NCBI GenBank assembly: GCA_028282685.1
Contig: JANQHK010000051.1
Span: 1 to 33,969 of the forward strand
Length of the DNA stretch: 33,969 nt
Origin: Phycisphaeraceae bacterium
Lineage (GTDB): Bacteria > Planctomycetota > Phycisphaerae > Phycisphaerales > Zrk34
Reading direction: 5' to 3'
The notes below the pieces were generated by a model that saw nothing but the letters and a program-made list of their open reading frames with translations, was not told the DNA's origin and did not search any database. Position numbers and translations under genes: made by a program. Below, one piece after another: positions 24,121 to 32,084 of this stretch (within the stretch, counting starts at the first letter, position 1; each line of letters opens with the position of its first letter).

Positions 24121-26052
24121 ATGGCTAAGTCCATCGGAATCGATCTGGGAACGACCAACTCCGTCGTCGCGGTGGTCGAGGGCGATCAGCCCAAGGTGCT
24201 GGTCAACAGCTCCGGCAATCGGCTCACGCCCTCCGTCGTCGCTTACACCGATAAGGGGGAAATTCTCGTCGGCCAGGCGGCGCGCCATCAGCAGGTGACC
24301 AATCCCCAGCGCACCGTTTACTCCATCAAGCGCTTCATGGGCCGGCGCCACAGTGAAGTGGAAGCCGAGGAGAAGATTGTCCCCTACGCGGTGGTCGGCG
24401 GTCCGCAGGACCTGGTGAAGGTCGAGGTGGACGGCAAGCAGCACACGCCGCAGGAAATCTCCGCCAAGGTTTTGCAGGACCTGAAAAAAACCGCGGAAGA
24501 CTATCTCGGCGAAACGGTGACCAGCGCCGTGATCACCGTCCCGGCTTATTTCAACGACTCGCAACGCCAAGCCACCAAGGAAGCCGGGGAAATCGCCGGG
24601 CTGAAGGTCGAACGCATCGTCAACGAACCCACCGCTGCGGCCCTGGCCTACGGGCTGGAGAAACAGAAAGAGCAGACCGTGGCCGTGTTCGACTTCGGCG
24701 GCGGCACGTTCGATATCTCCATCCTCGAGATCGATCCCGAAGTCGGCACGTTCCAGGTGAAATCGACCAACGGCGATACGCACCTCGGCGGCGACGATGT
24801 GGACGAGAAACTCATCGGCTACGTCGCCGATCAGTTCAAGCGCGAGCAGGGCATCGACCTGCGCAGCGACCCGATGGCGCTGCAGCGCCTCAAGGAGGCC
24901 TGCGAGAAGGCCAAGTGCGAGCTGTCGAATACACTCGAAACCACGATCAACCTGCCGTTCATCACCGCCGACCAGTCCGGTCCCAAGCACCTGCAGATGT
25001 CGATCACGCGGGCGCAGCTGGAATCGCTGATCGCCGATCTGTTGGCGCGTTTGCGCGAGCCGTGCAAGAAAGCGATCGCCGATGCCGGCATTCAGCCGTC
25101 GGAAATTCACGAGGTGGTGCTGGTCGGTGGATCGACGCGGATCCCCGCGGTGCAGGAGCTGGTTAAGGAAGTCTTCGTCCGCGAACCGAACAAGTCGATC
25201 AACCCGGACGAGGTGGTGGCCGTGGGTGCGGCGGTGTTGGCCAGCGAACTGGGCAAGGGCGGCGAGAGCGATATTCTCCTGCTCGACGTCACGCCGCTGA
25301 CACTCGGCATCGAAACGCTGGGCAGCGTGATGACCAAGCTCATCCCGCGCAACACCACGATTCCCTCGAGCAAGAAGGAAACCTTCTCCACGGCCGCGGA
25401 CAACCAGACTGAAGTGACGATCCACGTGCTCCAGGGCGAGCGCGAGATGGCCGGCGCCAACCGCACGCTGGGCCAGTTCAACCTGACGGGCATCGCCCCG
25501 GCGCCGCGCGGCGTGCCGCAAATCGAGGTCGAGTTCAACATCGACGCCAACGGCATCCTCAACGTCACCGCCACCGATAAAGCCACCGGCAAATCCCAGA
25601 AGATCGAAATCAAGGGCAGCTCGGGCCTGTCGGATGATGAGATCGAGCAGATGAAGAAGGACGCCGAGGCCCACGCCGAGGAAGACCAGAAACGGCGCGA
25701 GTTCATCGAGACGCGCAACAAGGCCGACCAGATGGTCTACCAGACCCGCCAGGCGTTGACCGAACACGGCGACAAGGTGTCGCAGGAAGTGCGGACCGAG
25801 ATCGAGCGCGCCGCATCGGCCGTCGAGGAAGCGATCCAGGGCGAGGACAAGGCCCAACTCGAAGCGCGGCTGGAGGAACTGGAAAAGGCCTCGATGGAAC
25901 TGGGCAAGGCGATGTACGAGCAGGCCGCGCAACAGCAGCAGGCCCAGGCCTCCGCAGCCGGCGGCGAAGACGGTGCTGACGGCAGCGCCGAGCCCCGAAA
26001 GAAGAAAAACGATGACGATGTGATCGACGCCGATTATGAGGTGAAGGAATAA
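24121..26052 (+). CDS. dnaK: Molecular chaperone DnaK (Hsp70)
   Basis: DnaK binds exposed hydrophobic peptides in an ATP-controlled cycle with DnaJ and GrpE. The 643 residues start with [17 protein letters not shown] (5-21), and include [18 protein letters not shown], the linker-coupling [38 protein letters not shown], the interdomain linker [13 protein letters not shown], the substrate-binding domain, the helical lid and the acidic C-terminal [14 protein letters not shown] Gln/Ala tract ([20 protein letters not shown]) precedes the tail. Length is normal. grpE and dnaJ are not adjacent. The leader has a GC hairpin but no CIRCE, so HrcA control is not supported. Confidence 0.98.
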   Translation: MAKSIGIDLGTTNSVVAVVEGDQPKVLVNSSGNRLTPSVVAYTDKGEILVGQAARHQQVTNPQRTVYSIKRFMGRRHSEVEAEEKIVPYAVVGGPQDLVKVEVDGKQHTPQEISAKVLQDLKKTAEDYLGETVTSAVITVPAYFNDSQRQATKEAGEIAGLKVERIVNEPTAAALAYGLEKQKEQTVAVFDFGGGTFDISILEIDPEVGTFQVKSTNGDTHLGGDDVDEKLIGYVADQFKREQGIDLRSDPMALQRLKEACEKAKCELSNTLETTINLPFITADQSGPKHLQMSITRAQLESLIADLLARLREPCKKAIADAGIQPSEIHEVVLVGGSTRIPAVQELVKEVFVREPNKSINPDEVVAVGAAVLASELGKGGESDILLLDVTPLTLGIETLGSVMTKLIPRNTTIPSSKKETFSTAADNQTEVTIHVLQGEREMAGANRTLGQFNLTGIAPAPRGVPQIEVEFNIDANGILNVTATDKATGKSQKIEIKGSSGLSDDEIEQMKKDAEAHAEEDQKRREFIETRNKADQMVYQTRQALTEHGDKVSQEVRTEIERAASAVEEAIQGEDKAQLEARLEELEKASMELGKAMYEQAAQQQQAQASAAGGEDGADGSAEPRKKKNDDDVIDADYEVKE

Positions 26053-26127
26053 AACCTGAGACCTGAGGCGTGAATGTTTAGCGGTCGATCACAGATCGAC
26101 GCGTCATCAACTTCCCAAACAATCCTC

Positions 26128-26155
26128 AACCCGCGGTTGATCCCACGGGTTTTTT
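26128..26155 (+). terminator. Rho-independent terminator of dnaK
   Basis: AACCCGCGG and CCCACGGGTT pair with one mismatch around a short loop and run into TTTTTT. It lies about 75 nt after the dnaK stop. Confidence 0.85.
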
Positions 26156-26299
26156 GGTTGAACCACCACCCATTTTTTGCGTCTATACCGTTGGGTGTCT
26201 GGGATAAATTTGCGGTGCCGGGTTTTTGTGGTGTATTATTGCTTTCCCTGCCCAGCCGCCCCGCCATTCCGATTTCCCGCACTGAATTACGAGGTTCCG

Positions 26300-26905
26300 A
26301 TGGCACGCAGACGAACGCCGACCAAGCAACGCGATCCCAATATCGTGGTGGAAGGCCCGGGCCGAGCCGCCAACGGCCGACGCCCGGCCAAGAAAAAAGG
26401 TCCGCCTTTCATCATCATCGGAGCCATTGTCTTGGCCGTGATCCTGATGACCGTCCCGTTCATCGCCATGATGGGCGGCGAGGAGAAGAAGCCGGGCCCA
26501 CCGCCTCCGCCTGTTGAAGACAAGCGATACAATCCTCTTGCTCCGGAATACGTGGCCAAACAGCCCAAACAGTGGGGACCGGTCAAGGCCGGCATGACCC
26601 AACAGCAGGTGGAAGCGCTGAACCTGAATAATGTATTCAGCGGCAAACGACCCAGTGTCGAAGCCCTCAAGTTGTACACCGGAAAAACCTACGAGAAGTG
26701 GACCTATGTTGTCGACAGTGGTCGCGGCGGGATCTTCCACGGCCAGCAGGGCAGACAACTCATGGTGATCTTCCAGAAACCGCCGGGTATCGTGATGTAC
26801 GTGCGGCCTCCCACCCAGGCGGAGATGGAAAACGGCAAAGTGACAAATCGAGTCATGACCTACGAGGAACTGGTTCAGAGGGCCAGGGAAGCCGGGGAAT
26901 TGTGA
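26300..26905 (+). CDS. Small membrane-anchored protein with a possible BamE/SmpA-like domain
   Basis: A 201-residue protein with a basic N-terminus (RRRTPTKQR, RRPAKKKG), one transmembrane helix (36-58, FIIIGAIVLAVILMTVPFIAMM), a proline linker (PGPPPPPVEDK) and a globular extracytoplasmic part. In that part VKAGMTQQQVEALNL (95-109), KWTYVVDSG (133-141) and LMVIFQKPPGIVMYV (154-168) follow the order of the BamE/SmpA fold (mGMTkxxVexllG, then Wxy, then a closing beta strand); this is weak inference. The ATG at 26300 with GAGG upstream was chosen over a longer frame beginning at 26177. It lies between dnaK and a convergent YkgJ-type gene. Confidence 0.7.
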   Translation: MARRRTPTKQRDPNIVVEGPGRAANGRRPAKKKGPPFIIIGAIVLAVILMTVPFIAMMGGEEKKPGPPPPPVEDKRYNPLAPEYVAKQPKQWGPVKAGMTQQQVEALNLNNVFSGKRPSVEALKLYTGKTYEKWTYVVDSGRGGIFHGQQGRQLMVIFQKPPGIVMYVRPPTQAEMENGKVTNRVMTYEELVQRAREAGEL

Positions 26906-26910
26906 GCAGT

Positions 26911-26938
26911 TCTGAGCGAGCGTAGCGAGTCGAAGGGA
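26911..26938. repeat. Dispersed 'TGAGCGAGCGTAGCGAGTCGAAGGG' type element
   Basis: This GC-rich imperfect palindrome (GAGCGAGCGTAGCGAGTC core) sits directly behind a stop codon. Near-identical short sequences are found between genes in many unrelated bacteria; copy number in this genome cannot be seen from one window. Confidence 0.4.
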
Positions 26939-26966
26939 TCAGGTCCGGTTAGGATGCAATCCGGGC

Positions 26967-26998
26967 AGTTAGCCAATTAACCGGTTAACCAATTAACA
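26967..26998. repeat. Four tandem RRTTARCC octamers
   Basis: AGTTAGCC, AATTAACC, GGTTAACC and AATTAACA stand in exact tandem, 8 nt each, just behind the YkgJ-type gene. The array is partly self-complementary (GGTTAACC is a palindrome). Two units of the same octamer lie in the 3' end of coaB (4032-4047). Confidence 0.65.
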
Positions 26999-27001
26999 AA
27001 C

Positions 27002-27490
27002 TCACGCGGCGTGGGGTTCGATCACCTTTCCGTTGACGGTGAGGGTGATGTCGTGGAGTTGATCTTTCGGCTGCGCTGCGGGGACGGTTTTCACCGGGCC
27101 GAACTGGGCGAGAAATTCGATCACGCGCTGCGCTTCGGGGCTTTGGGCGGCTTCGGGCCAGACCTCGTGAGCGACGAAGCGGGTTTGACCGGTGTCGTCA
27201 TCGCTTTTGCCGACGAGGATGAGGCCGAGTTGATCGGGGCGGTGGTGATCGGCGAACAGGCCGTGATGATCCCGCAGCCACATGCAGACGAAGCCCTTGC
27301 AGACGTCCCAGCGGTGCTGATAAACGCTGCAGCCGGAGGGGGTAAGGAACTTGCAGGCCACCCCGGCGGGCTTGTTCAGATCGCGGACGTAAAGCGTACG
27401 ACAACAGACGTTGCATTCGCCGCATTCACGCCCGGGTTGTGGTGAAGATGGTCCCCTTGGCGCCGCATGGGGCGCGCTGGTGTTGCTCAT
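27002..27490 (-). CDS. YkgJ-family cysteine-cluster protein
   Basis: A 162-residue protein with the metal-binding cysteine pattern of the YkgJ / UPF0153 family, thought to bind zinc or an iron-sulfur cluster. The N-terminal half holds eight cysteines: C23, C26, C29 and C30 (CGECNVCC), C46 (ACKFL), C54 (SGCSVYQHR), C64 and C69 (DVCKGFVC), which is the typical order. The C-terminal half has no known domain. GGAGGAAGG lies 4-6 nt before the ATG, an unusually strong ribosome binding site for this window. The gene runs alone, convergent with the BamE-like gene and divergent from pheS. Its biological role is unknown. Confidence 0.85.
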   Translation of the reverse strand: MSNTSAPHAAPRGPSSPQPGRECGECNVCCRTLYVRDLNKPAGVACKFLTPSGCSVYQHRWDVCKGFVCMWLRDHHGLFADHHRPDQLGLILVGKSDDDTGQTRFVAHEVWPEAAQSPEAQRVIEFLAQFGPVKTVPAAQPKDQLHDITLTVNGKVIEPHAA

Positions 27491-27647
27491 CTTTCCTTCC
27501 TCCGCCCCGTTGGGGGGCTACGTCGCTCCAGAGGTGAGCATCGACCCGATGCACCGACAGATTAAGGACCGCGGCGAGTTATTCGTTTCCGTTTTCCCGC
27601 GTGTTTGGCACGATTTGAGTCCGCCCGTATGCTATCGGTCTTAACGC

Positions 27648-28637
27648 ATGCTGGAGAAACTTTCCCAACTCGAACAGGAAGCCCAAGCGGCGCTGGCCGG
27701 GGTCGTTGATGCCGACCAACTCGAGCGTTTTCGCATCGATTATCTGGGCTCCAAGGGCAAGCTCAAGGCGGCGATGGCCTGGCTGAAAGATGCGTCCGGG
27801 CAGGAGAAGCCGGCGCTGGGCCAGGGCCTGAATATCCTGAAAAACCGCCTGCAAGATGGATACGAGCGGAAGAAGGGCGAGTTGGGCAGCGCCAAGCCGA
27901 AGGCCGCTGGACCGATGATCGACATCACCGAACCCGGCCTGCCCCCGCGACTGGGGCGGACGCACGTGCTGACCCAGGTGATGAATGAATTGATCGAGGT
28001 GTTCGCCCGGATGGGATTCGACGTGGCCGAAGGCCCGGAACTGGAGAACGAACGCCACAACTTCGTCGCGCTGAACATCCCCCCGGAGCATCCGGCCCGC
28101 GATCCGCTGGACAATTTCTACATCGACGACGACCACCTGCTTCGCACGCAGACGTCCACGGTGCAGATTCGTGTGATGGAGTCGACCCCCCCGCCGGTGC
28201 GCATCGTGTCGCTGGGGCGGGTGTATCGACCGGACACCCACGATGCGACACACTCCTCCATGTTCCATCAGATCGAAGGCCTGTACGTCGATCGCCAGGT
28301 GACCATGGTGGACCTGAAGACCACGCTGATCCAGTTCGCCCATGCGATGTTCGGTCCGGAGGCGGAGGTGCGGCTGCGTCCCAGCTATTTCCCCTTCACC
28401 GAACCCAGCGCCGAGTTGGACATCAAGATGCAGGTGAAGGATCACTACGACTGGATCGAAATCGGCGGCTGCGGCATGGTCGATCCGGCGGTGTTCGAGC
28501 AGGTGGGCTACGATCCCGAGCAGTGGACCGGCTTCGCCTTCGGGCTGGGTATCGAGCGAGTGGCCATGCGCCGATTCGGCATCAGCGATATCCGTTGGTT
28601 CTACGAGAACGATGTGCGCTTCCTGAAGCAGTTTTGA
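27648..28637 (+). CDS. pheS: Phenylalanyl-tRNA synthetase alpha subunit
   Basis: PheS is the catalytic alpha subunit of the alpha2beta2 phenylalanyl-tRNA synthetase, a class II enzyme. The 329 residues have an N-terminal coiled coil (about 1-85, LEQEAQAALAGVVDADQLER, LGSKGKL), then the core with HVLTQVMNELIEVFARMGFDVAEGPE, motif 2 in RVYRPDTHDATHSSMFHQIEG, EPSAELDIK and motif 3 GFAFGLGIERVAMRRFGI. Length is normal. The ATG at 27648 has no obvious Shine-Dalgarno, but a -10-like TATGCT lies 20 nt upstream, so the message may be nearly leaderless. pheT does not follow; a metal ATPase gene does, after 182 bp. Confidence 0.96.
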   Translation: MLEKLSQLEQEAQAALAGVVDADQLERFRIDYLGSKGKLKAAMAWLKDASGQEKPALGQGLNILKNRLQDGYERKKGELGSAKPKAAGPMIDITEPGLPPRLGRTHVLTQVMNELIEVFARMGFDVAEGPELENERHNFVALNIPPEHPARDPLDNFYIDDDHLLRTQTSTVQIRVMESTPPPVRIVSLGRVYRPDTHDATHSSMFHQIEGLYVDRQVTMVDLKTTLIQFAHAMFGPEAEVRLRPSYFPFTEPSAELDIKMQVKDHYDWIEIGGCGMVDPAVFEQVGYDPEQWTGFAFGLGIERVAMRRFGISDIRWFYENDVRFLKQF

Positions 28638-28819
28638 ATCGGAATGGACCCGACGCGCTCCGCTCCGTGCGTTGGTTATCCTGCGTGAGAGAAACGATTT
28701 ATCCGAACCCATGCATATTCCCGAGCGTATCAGGGCTGGGCGCAACAAGGCCCGCTTGCGGCCTGAAGCTGTGGCGTGGAGTCGATAATCAGCGTTAAAT
28801 TCTTGTGAGGATATCGGTT

Positions 28820-30802
28820 ATGGCGCACGATCATGTCCACGACATGGTGTCCGACGGCACCGGGCGGGCCAGCGCCCAGATCATGATCACTCTGGTTGGC
28901 GGGTTGTTGCTGATCGTGGCCTTCTTAGCGCGATTCTTCTTTGAAAGCGGTCCGGACGACACCGCTGCCTACCAGGCCAACCTGTTGGCGATGGTCGCGG
29001 CGCTGCTGTTGGGCACTCCGCTGGTCTACCATGCCCTGCGCGATCTGGTGCAGGGCCACAGCCACATGGACGAACTGGTGGCGCTGGCGGTGGTGGCGGC
29101 CTTCGCGGCGGGTGAGTATCTCGAAGCCGGGGCCGTGGCGTTTTTGATGATCCTTTCGTCGTTGGTCGAGCATCGCACCGCGCTGGGCGCGCGCAAGAGC
29201 ATCGAATCGCTGATCCGCATCACGCCGACGCGCGCCACGCGCATTACCGAACGCGGCGAAGAGGAAGTCGAAGCGAAGGACCTGCGCCCCGGCGACCGGG
29301 TGCGCGTCCTCCCCGGCGACAACATTCCCGGTGACGGCCGGGTGGTCGCCGGGACCTCGACGGTCGACCAGGCCAACATCACCGGCGAATCGATCCCGGT
29401 CGACAAAGCCCAGAGCGATGAAGTCTTCGGCGGGACGATCAACGTCACCGGCGCGATGGACATCGAGATCACCAAGGCCGGGCGCGACACCACGCTGGGC
29501 CGGGTGCAGGATTTGATTCTTCAGGCCGAGCGCTCGCGCAGCCCGATCATGCGGATCGCCGATCGTTACGCCAAGTGGTACACGCCGGTGGTGCTGATGA
29601 TCGCGGCGATTGTACTGGTGATCGAGCGGCAGATGGATCCGGTGGTATCGCTGCTGATCGTCGCTTGTCCGTGTGCGATCATTCTGTCGACGCCGACGGC
29701 GATGGTGGCGGCGCTGAGCGCGGCGGCGCGCCTGGGCGTGCTGGTGAAAAACGTGACCGACCTGGAAACGGCGCGCGGCCTGACGGCCATCATGTTCGAT
29801 AAGACGGGCACGCTGACGACCGGCCAACTGACGGTGACGCGGCTGAATCCCGCACCGGGCGTGGACGGGGCCGACCTGCTGCGCACCGCGGCGGCGGCCG
29901 AGCGGAACTCCCGTCACCCCGTGGCCCGCGCCGTGGTGGACGTGGCGCGCAAGGCCCGATTGGATCTGGCGGCCTCGGAACAGTTTGAGGAGGTTTCCGG
30001 GCGCGGCATCAAGGCGACCGTGAACGGGCAGGCCGTGGTCGTGGGGCGCCAGACGTTCGTACAGGACATGGGCGTTGACGTTTCGGCCCTGGACACCGCC
30101 GGCAGCGAAGGGCTGAGTCTGCTTTACGTGACGCGCGGCGGCCGGCCGCTGGGATGGATCGGACTGGAAGACAAGACGCGCCACGATGCGGCATCGGCCA
30201 TGGACGAGCTGCGCGAACTGGACGTGAAGCAGTTGACCATGGTGACCGGCGACCGCTGGTCGGTGGCCAAGCGCGTGGCCGGGGAAATGCACTGCACCGA
30301 TGTGCAGGCGGAAGTGCTGCCGGCGCAGAAACTGACAATCGTCGACGATCTCAAGCAGCGCGGCCACACCGTCGCGGTGGTGGGCGACGGCGTCAACGAC
30401 GCCCCGGCCCTGGCGGCGGGGCACATCTCCGTGGCCATGGGCGCCGCCGGATCGGATGTGGCGATCCACTCGGCTTCGATCGCCCTGATGAACAACAACC
30501 TCAACCGCATTCCGTTCCTGGTGCGCCTCAGCCGGCGCACGTTCAGCGTGGTGCGGCAGAACATGATCTTCGCCGTGCTGTACATCCTGGTGTTCGGCGG
30601 CCTGGCGATCGCGGGCGAACTTCCCCCGCTGGCGGCGGCGCTGCTGCACGCGGTCAGCTCGGTGATTGTGATCTTCAACTCGGCGCGCCTGGTGCGCGAG
30701 GGCGAGGACGTGGAACACGCCGATGCCGCATCGCGCGCCCCGTCCGCACCGGCCGACGACGCGCCGCCGCCGTCCGTGCAGCCGGTCCCGCAGCCGACGT
30801 AA
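28820..30802 (+). CDS. P1B-type heavy-metal translocating ATPase
   Basis: A 660-residue metal-exporting P-type ATPase with eight predicted transmembrane helices (two pairs before the actuator domain, one pair between, one pair at the end). Motifs: TGES (188-191), the CPC metal site in VACPCAIILSTPTA (about 282-284), the phosphorylated Asp in DKTGTLTTGQ (about 330), HP in SRHPVARAVVD, and GDGVNDAPAL (about 522). It lacks the usual N-terminal ferredoxin-like metal-binding domain; instead a short His/Asp stretch (MAHDHVHDMVSD) begins the protein, which could bind metal. A Pro/Ala tail of about 30 residues ends it. CPC fits Cu(I) or Zn/Cd/Pb; the choice cannot be made. GTGAGG lies 9 nt before the ATG at 28820. 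Confidence 0.93.
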   Translation: MAHDHVHDMVSDGTGRASAQIMITLVGGLLLIVAFLARFFFESGPDDTAAYQANLLAMVAALLLGTPLVYHALRDLVQGHSHMDELVALAVVAAFAAGEYLEAGAVAFLMILSSLVEHRTALGARKSIESLIRITPTRATRITERGEEEVEAKDLRPGDRVRVLPGDNIPGDGRVVAGTSTVDQANITGESIPVDKAQSDEVFGGTINVTGAMDIEITKAGRDTTLGRVQDLILQAERSRSPIMRIADRYAKWYTPVVLMIAAIVLVIERQMDPVVSLLIVACPCAIILSTPTAMVAALSAAARLGVLVKNVTDLETARGLTAIMFDKTGTLTTGQLTVTRLNPAPGVDGADLLRTAAAAERNSRHPVARAVVDVARKARLDLAASEQFEEVSGRGIKATVNGQAVVVGRQTFVQDMGVDVSALDTAGSEGLSLLYVTRGGRPLGWIGLEDKTRHDAASAMDELRELDVKQLTMVTGDRWSVAKRVAGEMHCTDVQAEVLPAQKLTIVDDLKQRGHTVAVVGDGVNDAPALAAGHISVAMGAAGSDVAIHSASIALMNNNLNRIPFLVRLSRRTFSVVRQNMIFAVLYILVFGGLAIAGELPPLAAALLHAVSSVIVIFNSARLVREGEDVEHADAASRAPSAPADDAPPPSVQPVPQPT

Positions 30803-30805
30803 AAC

Positions 30806-30950
30806 CTGCACCACGCAGATCACGGAGCAGAGAAATCAGAGATGGTTTTCAAACGTTAGTGATTCGTATTCGGATTGACATGAACGACACTGCACGTAAC
30901 CAATACGATTCCCCTCCGTGGCCCTCCGCGGTTTTCTGTGGTGTATCTTT
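30806..30950. repeat. Paired CACAGAG-like intergenic repeat
   Basis: ACCACGCAGATCACGGAG (30810-30827) and, facing it, CTCCGTGGCCCTCCGCGG then TTCTGTGGTG (30914-30943) bracket about 90 bp between two convergent genes. The facing ends make it an imperfect inverted pair like that at 6676-6835. Confidence 0.55.
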
Positions 30951-30960
30951 CCGCACAGAA

Positions 30961-31968
30961 TCACGTGGCCTGGCGTCGCTGGAAGAGCGCCGTGGCCAGG
31001 CCGAGCATCGCCACGCAATAGCAGGCCAGGTATCCGCTGACCGACAGGAAGTAGGTCCAGCCGATCGGCTTGTTGCGGTGCAGGGCGTCGAGGACGAACG
31101 GGGCCTGGAGATTGGGCGTGATGGCATATGCCACCGCGGCCAACACGTTGCTTTCCGCGTGTCGGCCGAACAAGTAATCGCTGAGTACGCCGACGATCGT
31201 CACCGCCAGACAAATCACCAGGGTCATCACCTGGCCCAGTCGTGTCGAGCAGGTCACGGCAACCGCGCTCAACACCCAGACCGACTCCAGCACGAGCAGC
31301 AGCGCCACGATCAGTTGCGGCAGGGATTTGGCTTCTTCGCCGTAGTTGGTCGCTTTGGCCGCGAGGAACTCGGTGGTGATCGGCTGGAATTGCCAGTCCT
31401 TGTCGATCATCAGCACCAGCAGGTAAGCCAGGGCGAGGGTGACGGCCAGCAGCCGGCTGAACGACGAACAGAACACCCAGCCGTACAGGTAATTTCCGAC
31501 CACCGCGAGCACCAGCGCCGCCAGCAACGCGCCGCCTCCGAACACGATCACCGGCCAGTCGTACGGATCGGCCACGGCACTGAGCACCTTGTGGCGGACG
31601 GTCAGCAGGAAAGTCAGCGACCAGATCCAGTAGGCCATGGTGATGGCCAGGCCCACGCCGACAAACTTGCCGATCACGAAAGCCGGACGACCGATCGGTT
31701 TGCTGATGACGGTCAGGACGGTTTTGTTATCGATTTCGCGCGCCAGCACGCCGCTGGCCGTGAAGGCCGCCAACGCCATGCCCAACACCAGGCAGGTGCT
31801 CAGGCCCACGTCGATCATCAGGCGGTTGTTGTCTTCCAGGGTCAGCTTGGCCATCGACAGGTTGATCACCAGCAGACCGATCACAAGCAACAACAGCACC
31901 ACGTAGATCGGCTGGCGGATCGACTCGGTGAACGTGTTGCGGGCGATGGTCCAGATCGGCATGAACAT
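30961..31968 (-). CDS. ABC-2-type transporter permease
   Basis: A 335-residue integral membrane protein with the layout of an ABC-2-type permease. It starts with MFMPIWTIARNTFTESIRQPIYVVLLLLVI (a short interfacial helix before the first span), has the EIDNKTVLTVISKPIGRPAFVIGKF segment that contacts the ATPase in this family (as in ABC-type permeases of the YhaP/NosY style), and about six spans in all. A roughly 50-residue polar loop (DKDWQFQPITTEFLAAKATNYGEEAKS) lies between spans 4 and 5. No ABC ATPase is adjacent, so its partner must be encoded elsewhere. The ATG at 31968 was chosen over a longer frame; AAGGG precedes it by about 10 nt. Confidence 0.85.
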   Translation of the reverse strand: MFMPIWTIARNTFTESIRQPIYVVLLLLVIGLLVINLSMAKLTLEDNNRLMIDVGLSTCLVLGMALAAFTASGVLAREIDNKTVLTVISKPIGRPAFVIGKFVGVGLAITMAYWIWSLTFLLTVRHKVLSAVADPYDWPVIVFGGGALLAALVLAVVGNYLYGWVFCSSFSRLLAVTLALAYLLVLMIDKDWQFQPITTEFLAAKATNYGEEAKSLPQLIVALLLVLESVWVLSAVAVTCSTRLGQVMTLVICLAVTIVGVLSDYLFGRHAESNVLAAVAYAITPNLQAPFVLDALHRNKPIGWTYFLSVSGYLACYCVAMLGLATALFQRRQAT

Positions 31969-32084
31969 GATGACGGTACCCTTGACGCCGGGGCGACCCG
32001 GAACACTCTCGTGATTGATACGCGGCAAACGACGGCCGGGATCATCTTAGAGCCCCCGGCCCCTAAACCCAAGGCACGATGCGC

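Noticed and set aside
24097-25932. Minus-strand open frame of 611 codons opposite dnaK
   Set aside because: Long antisense frames opposite dnaK are a classical artefact of its codon use; the product has no known domain.
26911-27000. CRISPR-like array
   Set aside because: The 8-nt units are in direct contact without spacers, and no cas genes are present.
28638-28819. tRNA or other RNA gene behind pheS
   Set aside because: No TψC-like GGTTCGA box, cloverleaf or strong stem; only scattered GC-rich sequence is seen.
28925-30823. Minus-strand open frame of 632 codons opposite the metal ATPase
   Set aside because: Extreme His/Arg/Gln bias and complete overlap with a clear P-type ATPase.
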